From Berberis thunbergii (taxonomy: Eukaryota; Streptophyta; Magnoliopsida; Ranunculales; Berberidaceae), in the NCBI GenBank assembly GCA_003290165.1, contig QNQO01000456.1:620001-684000 (forward strand): a stretch of DNA of 64,000 nucleotides. The letters run 5' to 3'. Position 1 is the first letter of the stretch. Each line of letters begins with the position of its first letter. Below are positions 46,782 through 56,698 of this stretch, one piece after another. Below the pieces are notes generated by a model. It searched no databases, was not told the origin of the DNA, and saw only the letters and a program-made list of their open reading frames with translations. A program made the translations under genes and the position numbers.

Positions 46782-46946
46782 AAAATAAGAAGCACCACAA
46801 GAAGAAGTTGTTCTATAAGGTCCCTATAAATTAGTGTGAATAAGTTCAAAAATAGTTGAAGCTGTATGTTCACTAACAGAAAACTTATCTCTACTTTGCT
46901 TTGCCCTCTGGCAGACATCACAATTTGTATTCAAGCGATTTTTCGT

Positions 46947-47735
46947 TTAACTAAAACTTATTTCGGGAACTAACTTTGTTACTTGTAGAGATGGCTGACC
47001 CAGTCGCTGGTGCCATAGATCAAGAGACACCACACTATTGGCCTTTATTGCGTGAACCTGTGGCAACCCCCGGAAGTAATAGAGTCCATCGCGTCGTTCA
47101 CCCACACCAATCAGCATCCTTGAAGCGCGGTCCTGTATAACACACGGATCATTAGTGAATTTGACAAAACAGTTATAGTGATCAGTCAATTTCGACACAG
47201 AAATCAAATTGCAAGTTAGCCCTGGCACATAAAGAACATTTTTCAAACAGAAATTTCTTTCAAGAATGATCGTCCCCTCTTTAGTGGCGATAACGCTACT
47301 CCTATTTGGAAATCCCACGGGACATTGAGCAATCGCCCTTAAGTCATGGAGATCCCTAATCGTGCGAATCATGTGATTCGAAGCTCCTGTGTCAATAATC
47401 CAAGGCTTACCAGTCATCTTATCGGTCGTTGCGGATTTTGACCCGCCCAGCATTTGGAGAAGTGTCTGCCACTGATCGGTATTCAGCCCGGGCAGTGGAG
47501 ATGCATCTGTCTCGGTCACTCCTACCCCAGCAGAACCTGTCTGAGCAGCGTTGGCACGATGCATACCCTTGGTTCCTCGACCACTGCCTCGAACGCTTGA
47601 CTGCCCTCTACCGCGACCAGCACCAGCACCTTTCCCATTGCTTCGGGGTCGGTCACCCCACCACTCTGGATATCCGTGCAAGGCAAAGCAATTGTTAGAT
47701 TCATGCCCCGTCCTTTTACAGTGGGAACACACCAT
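46947..47735 (-). pseudogene. Copia zinc knuckle, protease and GAG-pre-integrase
   Basis: CSHCKRTGHESNNCFALHGY is the CCHC nucleic-acid-binding knuckle. A Gly/Arg-rich stretch follows, then the protease motif WIIDTGASNHMI and the pre-integrase motif LDLWHQRLGQPSLQVTK. Frame ends at a stop near 46950. Confidence 0.88.
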
Positions 47736-47825
47736 ACTAGATTTATCTCTTTCATCAAGACGGGTTCGTGTGGCGAGGGCTATAATTTTCCCTCGTTCTT
47801 CCTTGCCGTGAGCGATTTTCTTTAC

Positions 47826-48403
47826 TCACTCCTCTTGGATGAGAATTGAGTATACCTTGTTCATGTTTGGCAATGGATCTTGAGCCAATATGTTGGATCT
47901 CACCGTTTCGTACAAATTGTCATCCAAACCCATAAGAAACAAGTGTACTTTTTCTTCCTCCCGTTTTTCTCCAAAATCGAAACGAGATTGCAGATACACT
48001 TCCCGTACTTGCACGTTGGCAATTGTTCGAAATTACCCAGTTCATCCCAAAGTTGCTTGAGTCGCCCATAGTAGTCCATTATGGTTAGCCCCTTCTATTT
48101 GCAATCTGCAAGATCTGATTTCAGTTGTTGAATCCGCGGTCCTTTAGTAATGGAGAATTGATCCTTGATGTCATTCCAGAGATCATGCGCTATTTCCACA
48201 TGAGAGATAGTGGAGCGTAGCGTAGATTCGATGGTATTTCGGATCCAGGACACCAAAAGCGAGTTGATAGTCCACCAGTCTTCGAAGTCTCGTGACTGCT
48301 CGCCAGTTTGTGTGATAGTTCCGTCAATGAACCCGAATTTCTTCCGGGCCCTCAAGACCGTTCGAAACGAACGAGCCCATTCATCATAATTGTCCCCTTT
48401 CAA
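47826..48403 (-). pseudogene. Copia gag N-terminal region
   Basis: MKGDNYDEWARSFRTVLRAR, then FIDGTITQTGEQ, DFEDWWTINSLLVSWI and IAHDLWNDIKDQFS at 48095-48403 match the Copia gag domain. A stop at 48092-48094 interrupts it, and the frame resumes at 47826-48014 with FLMGLDDNLYETVRSNILAQ. Confidence 0.85.
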
Positions 48404-48521
48404 TTGAACCTGAGTAATTGAAAGTCCGGGATTATCAACAGAAGTGATGTCGTAAGGTGAAATCGTCTTCCGAGTTTCACCGGTAGGAACGTCACCGCCA
48501 ACCCATGATCGGTGTTTAATG

Positions 48522-48540
48522 ACTATGGCTCTGATTCCAT
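48522..48540 (-). promoter_or_regulatory. Primer binding site of the Copia element
   Basis: On the minus strand tggaatcagagccatag follows the LTR end directly; it differs by one base from the initiator tRNA-Met site tggtatcagagcc. Confidence 0.75.
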
Positions 48541-48833
48541 GACAAATAACAGGACAAAAGAAATAATTCTGTGAGAACGATGCTCTAGTCTTTTCATTGT
48601 TCTATTGTTGTTTATATACAAGGTATTCTGCCAATATAGGCAACTCCTAATCACCCTAACAATCTGCTAACTTTCTTATACAAATTTGACCGAATAAGTA
48701 ATCATCCTAAAGTACAATATTCACATAATCAAGACAATCTTCACAATAGCATAATTGAGAGCATAATCATGAGAATATTCTCAGTACCATATTCAATAGC
48801 ATAATCATGATAATAGAATATGAGAATATTCTA
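48540..48833 (-). repeat. 5' LTR of the Copia element
   Basis: Direct copy of 43826-44101, ending ttatttgtca before the primer site. Confidence 0.88.
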
Positions 48834-49018
48834 ATTAGCAAAGTCATTTGATCCAGCAGAAACAATGAACAAACCTCTTTGGTGTGATTTTCAGACATTT
48901 CTTTCCCAAGTGTCAATTCCAGCTTTGACTTGTATTCTCTAAAATAATCGAGTTGCTTTCGTAGTGTAATCACTCTCTGACAATCAAAGAACTTTTTTAC
49001 TAAGTAGTATTTGCAAAT

Positions 49019-49193
49019 GAGCACTTCTACATGGCGAGGAAGCGAGTGAGGGAAGGGAGGTGGAGGGGGGTGACCGTTCACCCCCTTGGGGATGTGTGCC
49101 ATCATTTTTTGTGCGCGCATCCCGAGGGGGGTGAACGGTCCCCCCCTTCCACCTCCCTCCCCTCGCTCGTTTCCTCGCCATTTAGAATTTCTG
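49019..49193. mobile_element. Mutator-type palindromic MITE, copy 3 (GCGAGG family)
   Basis: Exact 9 bp duplications tttgcaaat (49010-49018 and 49194-49202) flank a 175 bp palindrome with ends gagcacttctacatggcgag and the inverse of cagaaattctaaatggcgag. It lies in intron 2 of GDSL pseudogene B. Confidence 0.92.
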
Positions 49194-49557
49194 TTTGCAA
49201 ATATACCACAATGGAGTACGTGTATATATTGAAAAAAAAAAAAAAAACAGTACTTGGATCATATCCAGAATCACCAGAAGAAAAAGAAACTCCAGTCATG
49301 AGCTCCTCCATGCAAGTGACTTGTTCAAATATGGAGGCACCAACTCCTTGACACCTAGGTATGAAGTTGTGCATGTACCAAACACACACATCCTTAATTA
49401 CCTTTTAATTATTGTGTCGTTAGAAATAAGAAAGGGAGCTATGAAGTCAGTGATTTGACTTCCATTGCTCCACCTTCCTGTTTGGACATTAAGTAAATCT
49501 TTTCCATAGGGTCGAAATTCACGCAATGGTTTTTCCCCAAAAGGCCTGCTATTAGAG

Positions 49558-49640
49558 AGTGGACCACTTTTTATAAACCTTTGTGACAACTTGTCTTTAC
49601 TTGATGTGGGACTATTCAAGCCAACACTATCCCAACACCT
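49558..49640 (-). repeat. LTR fragment splitting exon 1 of pseudogene B
   Basis: On the minus strand it starts tgttgggatagtgttggctt and continues like 42221-42310. It sits between GNNNYI and FRPYGKD of the GDSL frame, where about 4-5 residues are normally found. Confidence 0.7.
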
Positions 49641-49800
49641 ATGATGTTATATAGTTATTGTTTCCTGAATCAACTGTTGAGTCACCAAATGCGTAGATGG
49701 CTAAAACCAAAGAGTTTTTTGTCAATCCATTCTGGTAGCCTAGAGTTTGAGCATTGGATGTGAATGGTAATAGAATTAGGAGCACAAGTAGGAGGTTCAT

Positions 49801-50264
49801 GAAGGAACAAAACATTAATTGGCTTTAATTTCATATCCAAAAAAGTAGAGTGTTATATGTAGATGAGATCGACTGATTGAAATTCATTTGTCATACGTGG
49901 GGTAACTTGTTGAGAAATTGGACTGATACCAACTTTTGCAAACTTAATCAAGCAATATCCTGACCTGAGGCTGGTGGGTCGGGCACAAACCGAGCCCTTT
50001 TAGTCACCGCGGTGATTAATGAAACCACCTAACCTGGCTTGCATATAAATGTTCCGGTGATCAGTAGAAATCTTCTGCTACCAATAACGTTCCCCCTTAA
50101 TCACTCCCAAAGGGTTTTTTTTTACTTGGATGACTATTGTTTGAGCATGTTGAACATATCATGATGCCTCCCTCATATTCTGCTAACTAGTCACCTTTCC
50201 AGTACACCACATTCTCAGAGGTTGGGTAAAAATCCCTCACTATATGGCTAGAGCCATCCCAACT
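49801..50264. other. Upstream region of GDSL pseudogene B
   Basis: Probable former promoter of pseudogene B; no specific feature recognised. Confidence 0.35.
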
Positions 50265-50435
50265 CCAATATTGATAATTTGACCTAGGTGCACTCCATCT
50301 GGACCTAGGTGGTGTGGAGCTTTTCCCTTAAAATGCTTCATTGCTATTAGGGAGTGTATCATTTCCTTATAAACCTCAGTGACAATTCAACCTTGCTTGA
50401 TATGAGACTATTCAAGCCAACTCAATCCCAACACA
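50265..50435 (-). repeat. LTR fragment, same family as 42221-42475
   Basis: Reading the minus strand, tgttgggattgagttggctt, caagcaaggttgaattgtca and attttaagggaaaagctcca follow the order of 42221-42350. Confidence 0.65.
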
Positions 50436-50957
50436 TATTGCTACTTGAGCCACTCCATCTCTTCTTGGAGGTGTTTAGTGTCTTTATTAGACTTACTAAT
50501 ACTCACTTGCATTTGTTCATCATTAAAACTCTGATCCTGCCCACAATCTTGCTCCAGTTTTTGGTTTGATAAGTGCTGTGTTTTCTTGAAAGCATAATGG
50601 TGATCGCTGGACCTAAAAATTGATATATTAAAGTGAAATTGTTGTATTCATGCCATCACGCAAAGGGTGTACGTAGGATTCCTGTCTTTTCCATGGGGTA
50701 CGTAGAAAAGATATATCCTTCTAACTATTTCATTAAGTAAAAAGAAATAAAAGCTTCAAATGCTACTCTTATTATCAAATCATACATTACATATGCAGGT
50801 ATATAATATTCTCTTGACAATTTCCGTTCCAATAGTACATAATATAATAAATGATATGACATCATTTTTTCAAATCAAGATATATACCTTGACACTTTAC
50901 AATCCAATCATTCAATTTTGATAAACATTATAACTACTTAATACCCAGATTATATAA
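50436..50957. other. 3' flank of GDSL gene C
   Basis: AT-rich; should contain the 3' untranslated region of gene C. Nothing else recognised. Confidence 0.4.
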
Positions 50958-53900
50958 TTAGCTAACCAAGAAATTAATAATTTCTTGCTCTGCCAGGAAT
51001 ATATTGTAGTATGCCTTTTCCGTCGGGTGTATAGAATCCCAAAATATGTATTTGGATGCTTCAGAGCAAACAGATGATCTTGGATTGCACATAAAAGTTG
51101 TTTCAAGCATCCCTGTTCCGCAACATCCCTTCTTGTGCTCCACAAACCCTGTTTATGAGAAAAATTGAATTCGATCAGCCTTATTGGATGGTACAACAAG
51201 GTTTATTATTCAATTTGCATGAAATGAGTTCAGGTGACTAACCAAACTTGTTTGAGGTTCTTATCATGTCGGATATGGGTTTATATATGTCAACATAGAC
51301 CATTCGAACCCCATAATTTGCAAAATACTTCTGCAAGGTTTGCATCTCTTCTCTGAGCTTATGATTATAGTCCTCGGCCACTTGTGAGTAATAGTTGATA
51401 CAATCACGCTGAAGAAGATTTGCATCATCTGAATGGAGGGTGATAACAACCGGTAAGCAACCCATTGGTGGAAGCCCAGCAATTCCGATTCTTCGAGCAC
51501 CAATGTCCAATAAATCCTGTGTAAACATTTATAAACTTGAAATTGATTGGGAATTTAACTATAACAGCAAGATATTTAAAAGAATTTTAGTTATTTGCCT
51601 TGAAATAACTTTTGGGGCTTAGAACAATCTTTCAGTACTGTTAGAGTTGGCCTTGACATTCCTATACACCATACTCCAGAGAATATCTTGGAGCACATGA
51701 TATTGGTATTTAATACAGGTTGAAAGCTGATTTCTATCTGAAATACTTCTAGTTACCCGTGAAAATATCGGAAATATGCTTTGACGATGATGATGAAAAG
51801 ACTCTAATCCATCATTATGTGATGAATCGGTTGGACCTATCCAAAGGTAATAAGATCTTATATCTAACTACAAAAATGAGGTAAGACACTTGGCAGATGT
51901 TATCACAATTCTAGTTCACGTCCGATCTTTATAGGGTCACAAATTCAATTATGCACACTAAATGTCAAAAACTTTTGCTTATGACTCAAGCTATCTACAA
52001 AGAGTTGCATCTCAAGGTCACTATCACACCTGCCACAACAAAATATTCCTATTGTCCAATAATTGATGAGAACTTCATAGGTCACCAAAACTCTACTAAT
52101 CAAGTCAAGTCCATCCAACCAACAAGGACAGCACTCAACGATTTCTTCTTTTGGGTCTTGAGATTGGACTAAAATTGGGTCTTGAGATTGAACTAAAATT
52201 GTTGAATGAGGCTAGGAAACCATGTTTTGTAAATATGTTTCGTAACCATGATGATGTGGCATTGTTAGAGGAGTTTTTTACAATTTTAAGATACACATAA
52301 AATCTTTAGGGATTTCATCATTCTTTTCAGATTATGACACGTAATCATGGTTGCAAAACATGTTTACAAAACATGGTTTCCTAGCATTTCTCAAAATTGT
52401 TTGTATATATATAGCTAAACAGAAATTCTAAATGGCAAGGAAATGAGCGAGGGGAGGGAGGTGGAGGGAGGGGGACCGTTCACCTCCCTCGGGATGTGCG
52501 CACAAAAAATGACGACACGCATTCCGAAGGGATGAACTGTCCCCCCTCGCTGTTTTCCTCGCTCGTTTCCTCGCCATGTAGAATCACTCATAGCTAAATT
52601 ATAAGCAAGAATAAATGAAAGAAAGTCACTCTTGCAATTCTATTGTTAGTAAATTAATTAAGCTACATTATCACTTCCAGGTTGTCATTTCTATCTTATA
52701 AATGTCACACATCTTGTATCTAATTGTATGGAATCTGAATTACACTTTTTTTTTTTTTTTTTTTTTTTTAATCTTGAATTACACTTTTCATGTTTTCCTC
52801 TTATAAATATGGCTTTACTTCAACCACATTAAAGTGAAGATTAAAAAATTCGATCAACTTTTTCCATAACCACTATACTACTGTGAAATATTGGCACATT
52901 TTGCTTGCCCATCTTTTCTTTCTGTTATGTTATGTTCCTTGTTTATTTTGTATTAAACTAGTTTTAGTCAAATACATGTAGTTTATCTTGGTTTAAAATA
53001 TATTTCATAATAGATTTCTATATTTCATGCATAAATTAGAACGAACCTGAATGAAGCTTCGGGTATTTTGAAGTAGAAACTCTTGATAGTCCGTTAAACT
53101 GTAATCTTTTCGTCGAAATGGGAAAGTAAAGTAATTCACAACAAAGTCATTTGTTCCGGCACTGACAAAGTACACTGCTTTTTCTACATGACTCTGAGTT
53201 CTTTCCTTTCCGAATAATAGTTCGAGTCTCGTCTTGTACTCCTTGAAGTATTCGAGTTGTTCTGGTAAAGAAATTACCCTCTAAAAAACAAGTAATATTG
53301 AAAAAGAATTGGGGATTAGATCACAACTAATATAGATGGTTATTAGGTAAATACTTTTAATAACTACAGAATTGAAAAAAAAAAAAAACTAATAATAGAC
53401 CATGAAATATGTCTTCTTGTTTGGTAACCCTAACAACTAAAAGTTGCAACCATTAAATCCATTCAAACCAAACTCTACTTTCACTCATTTAGACCTACTT
53501 CATCATTATTTAGAAGCCTACTTGTCACCTACTAATCAATTTAATATATATGTACTGTTGTTCTAAATTCCAAGTAGTTAGATCTGATAGTAAACACCAT
53601 TATTTGTTTCCAAGTTTAGTTTACCAAATTCTTTTTGCGTAGTGTAGTTACACCTGCATTCACCTATTTTAGCAAAAGATACGTAAGCATACTAGATAGT
53701 AACCTGATCACTCTTCCAATTCACACTATTGATAATATAGTACTGAAAAGTATACACCCAATGCGTATCAAGTGAGAAATGTACGTAAACCACAATCATA
53801 GAATGCTATTTTCTGATGGTAGGTGCTATACAATAACATATGAGATATTATAACACATTTAAAGGAAAAGAAGATAGAGAGAATGGAAAATACACTTATT

Positions 53901-54407
53901 CGCGGGGTTAATGGGTCGTATCCTGAAGCAGCCGATGCAAAACTGACTCCGGTAAGGAGGTCCTGCAAGCTAAGTGTTCTGTCTAAATATGGAGGCACAA
54001 ACTCTTTGACACCCAGGTAAGATGCTGTCCTTCAACAATCACAATCAGAAACAAAACACAAATGTATACATGCATGGGAAGCTAATAAATTATGTAGCAA
54101 CGAAATCCTACTCACCAATAAAGTCTGTGACAAGTTTTCCATTAGTAAACCTCCCGGTAGCGACATGATTTGGAAAATCCTGTCCATAGGGAGGAAAATC
54201 AGACTTGAACATTGTTCCTATATAGTTATTGTTCCCAGGGTCGACAGTGGAATCTCCAAACACGAATATGGTGGAGACTGAATGATTAACAAAACTCTTA
54301 TGGCCTGTCCGGGAATGGCCATTTTTTGCAGATATTGAAGAAGGGGTGGAGAAGAAGAAGAGGATGATGAGGAGAATGGGAGAGAGGTTGGTGTAAGAGC
54401 AACCCAT
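50958..54407 (-). CDS. GDSL esterase/lipase (gene C)
   Basis: Five exons (54116-54407, 53894-54024, 53047-53280, 51243-51516, 50958-51148) join in frame to 373 residues. I chose the Met at 54407 because [20 protein letters not shown] begins a clear signal peptide; a start 20 codons upstream (54467) is also open. Block [15 protein letters not shown] has catalytic Ser53; SAGTNDF is block [17 protein letters not shown] is conserved; [10 protein letters not shown] has the catalytic Asp/His. CCGTG…CNPRSSVC holds conserved cysteines. Role: a secreted plant SGNH hydrolase on lipid or cell-wall esters; the substrate cannot be read from sequence. Intron 3 holds two MITEs. No defect seen. Confidence 0.93.
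52152..52201. repeat. 25 bp tandem duplication next to a MITE
   Basis: ttgggtcttgagattg(g/a)actaaaa occurs twice, immediately before the MITE at 52204; the end of the second unit forms part of the MITE target duplication. Confidence 0.7.
52204..52392. mobile_element. Mutator-type MITE, GCTAGG family copy 2
   Basis: Exact 9 bp duplications aaaattgtt (52195-52203 and 52393-52401) flank a 189 bp element with ends gaatgaggctaggaaaccat and the inverse of gagaaatgctaggaaaccat. Inverted ends extend about 45 bp. It lies in intron 3 of GDSL gene C. Confidence 0.9.
52420..52589. mobile_element. Mutator-type palindromic MITE, copy 4 (GCGAGG family)
   Basis: Exact 9 bp duplications atagctaaa (52411-52419 and 52590-52598) flank a 170 bp palindrome with ends cagaaattctaaatggcaag and the inverse of gagtgattctacatggcgag. 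It sits only 27 bp from the previous MITE. Confidence 0.92.
52748..52771. repeat. Poly-T run of about 22-24 bases
   Basis: A homopolymer in intron 3 of GDSL gene C, followed by a short repeat of the flanking words (gaattacactttt on both sides at 52737 and 52776). Confidence 0.8.
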
Positions 54408-55735
54408 ACTACACAATAAGTTCCTTACTTGTGAGAAGGATATGCTATCAGTGCATCTACACATCAACTTCTCTGGCTTGATTTAAGTAGATTGTCGTAG
54501 GCTCATGTATTAAATAACATGGATACTGATAGCAGCTAGATTGCTCTTCCAACTGAAATTTATATGGGCTCGCTGGTCGGGTTGGTTGAAAAGGCCAGCT
54601 CTCATGGATTGAAGGGATGCATAATTACGTGCACAATATTAGAGTAGACCCTTTCTCATTATATGTACGGGAAAATGACTTATAAAACCTAATTTTTATA
54701 ATTGTAGACCATGTTAGACTCTAACAATTGAAAATAGTTCAAAAGACATACTTTTTGTAATTCAAGACTATTAAAGACCACAAACATAAATTATAGCTAA
54801 AATATATGTAAAAAAACAAAATATACCCATATTCCTAAACACACACGTACTGAAACAGGTGAAATATGCAATTTTTAACGCAATTTGATATTTTTTCTAA
54901 GTTATTTCATGTCACTAAAACACAATTGATCGATTTTTGCTTGGTAATCTGCAAGTACAAAATTAAAAAATATGGAAGTAAACTTCTGATGATTGGTTTT
55001 AAGAATATGAATTAATTTTGAAATTTGATTACTTATGTTAAAGGGTAAGAATATCTTTCTAATTATTTCTAATTATGTTAAAGGGTAAGAATATCTTTCT
55101 AATTTTTTCTAATTATTTTGAAAACAAAAAGCAACAACAACCACTAAATATCACAATTCTCGGCAAGCAATTCCATATCCACATCCTTATCGCTTTTGTG
55201 AATCTCCAACCCCAAGGTATCTCAAGATTGGCTCTCAATCTTGCAGGTCATGGTTGGTTGCAAGATTGAAACCCAAATGGAACTTAGCTATGAAAGGGTC
55301 AGATGCAATTATTGTTGCGAAATTAGTTCTCAATGTAAGCCATGGTTGTGAGATTGGCTCTAGGCCAAGGCTGTGAGTCACTTTTATTTTGAGCAAGGCA
55401 ACAAATTTACAATTACACAAGATCCAAAGCTATCAAGTCGTCAGCGAATAGAGATGAGTTAAAGAGGCGAAGATTCAACACATTAATGATCCCATCACAA
55501 ATCGCATCAATAACCACTATATTTGTTTGTTTTTTCCTTATCTCTCCATTTCTTTTTTCCTTTCCTAACCTTCTCCACCACCACCACACGCCCTATCATT
55601 TTCTCTATATTTTCTTCGTTGCGGGATTCTCTTACACATCTCACAACTACCAAATCAACAATGTTCCACTAGTTAAATTTAGTTTTTGGGTTGTGATTCA
55701 GGGACATAGATTCATGACCCAATTTTACCAAAATA
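54408..55735. other. Intergenic between GDSL gene C and RABA1
   Basis: The promoter of gene C should lie in the first few hundred bases. A tandem duplication of about 43 bp occurs at 55030-55118 (ttatgttaaagggtaagaat twice). No gene recognised; the short frames at 55235-55746 are not supported. Confidence 0.45.
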
Positions 55736-56043
55736 CACTATACTAAATTTGCATTTTTGTAACAACCCCAAAAATAGTAACACTTTTGATCTATAACAAT
55801 TCACAAAGCACTTTTACATATTTTCACATACAAAATAATACAATTATTGTATCACCGTGAATAGTATGATCCTACAAGTGATATTATTCATGGTAATCTA
55901 ATTTATTGTATCATTTTTTTGTGTAACTGTTTTTTATTTTTTTAATTAAATTTAGTTTTGACTTGAAATTGTTTAATGGATGTAACAGTTCAAAAGTCTT
56001 ACTATTTTAAGAGTTGTTACAAATATGTCAATTTGGTGTAGTG
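55736..56043. mobile_element. CACTA non-autonomous MITE, copy 2
   Basis: Ends cactatactaaatttgcat and the inverse of cactacaccaaattgacata. Inner sequence matches copy 1 (1611-1905) in reverse orientation, including aaatttagttttgacttgaa. Flanks ata and att differ by one base, so the 3 bp duplication has decayed or is offset. Confidence 0.8.
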
Positions 56044-56698
56044 ATTTTATTTCATCTACTTAAAAATTTCGAAACATATTCAGTTCTTGTTGAGATATTC
56101 TCATTAGTATGTAAACTTCTTGGAGGTGATATATATAATAAGAAGATCGTCTCCACGAATAATACTTATATTGAAGCTTTAAGTGGCTGAAATAAAAAAA
56201 TGGGTCTAAAATTGGATTATCTGGATCCCAACCATTTATTAATATGATCAAAAGGGCTTAACCATTTGAACTTCGTAGACAGCACGAAATCACATTCATA
56301 CCATTTTATGCTCAATTCAAGTTAGGGTTTATGTGTCCTCTAAGAACCGACTAATTCATCTGATACCGAAACTCGGTCCGCTCTCATGAAAATTTGGGGT
56401 GAGAATAAGGCTCCCCCACATTGTAAATTGGCCTGCTGCCAGAGCAGAAAGATTGATCATACTTTTCCATCCCTCTTCTTGGGTCCCCATTTTCAATTCA
56501 TGTACCCTCTCTCTCTCTTCACCTTCTTCTCCCTCCTAAAACCCCCATCTTTCCATTTCACAATGCCTTCTTCTTCTTCTTCTTCTTTATCGCCCAGCAA
56601 ACAAAGCGATCATTGTCTCTAAATCTCTCATCTCTGAAACATTCTCTCACTCATAGACGAACAACAAGAAGAAACCAAACAACCCCTCGTCACCATTA
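56044..56698 (+). promoter_or_regulatory. Upstream region and 5' leader of RABA1 gene
   Basis: Pyrimidine-rich sequence at 56460-56640 with a cttcttcttcttcttcttctt run (56566-56590) is typical of a plant 5' leader. No specific regulatory site can be proven. Confidence 0.4.

Larger units (their letters stand above)
43826..48833 (-). mobile_element. Ty1/Copia retrotransposon in exon 3 of pseudogene B
   Basis: A nearly full-length element on the minus strand: 5' LTR 48540-48833, primer site, gag, protease, integrase, RT, RNase H, polypurine tract (a run of 14 or more G on the minus strand at 44106-44121) and 3' LTR 43826-44101. The flanks attag and atgag are an imperfect 5 bp target duplication. 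Coding frames are broken by several stops and shifts, so it is inactive. Confidence 0.92.
40794..49800 (-). pseudogene. GDSL esterase/lipase pseudogene B, split by retroelements
   Basis: All five exons survive in order on the minus strand. Exon 1: 49641-49800 (MNLLLVLLILLPFTSNAQ, AFGDSTVDSGNNNYI) and about 49441-49557 (FRPYGKDLLNVQTGRWSNG). Exon 2: about 49255-49370. Exon 3: 48834-48976 and 43742-43825. Exon 4: 43460-43612 and 41134-41256. Exon 5: 40794-40979. An LTR fragment splits exon 1; a Copia element splits exon 3 at NDFAN; an LTR element splits exon 4 after ATRFNLK. Frameshifts lie in exons 2, 3, 4 and 5, and stops occur in exons 3 and 4. The exon 1 donor is lost (ct for gt). The exon layout equals that of genes A and C. 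It cannot encode a working enzyme. Confidence 0.88.

Noticed and set aside
47429..47811. Plus-strand frames opposite the Copia gag/protease region
   Set aside because: Shadows of the minus-strand Copia coding sequence.
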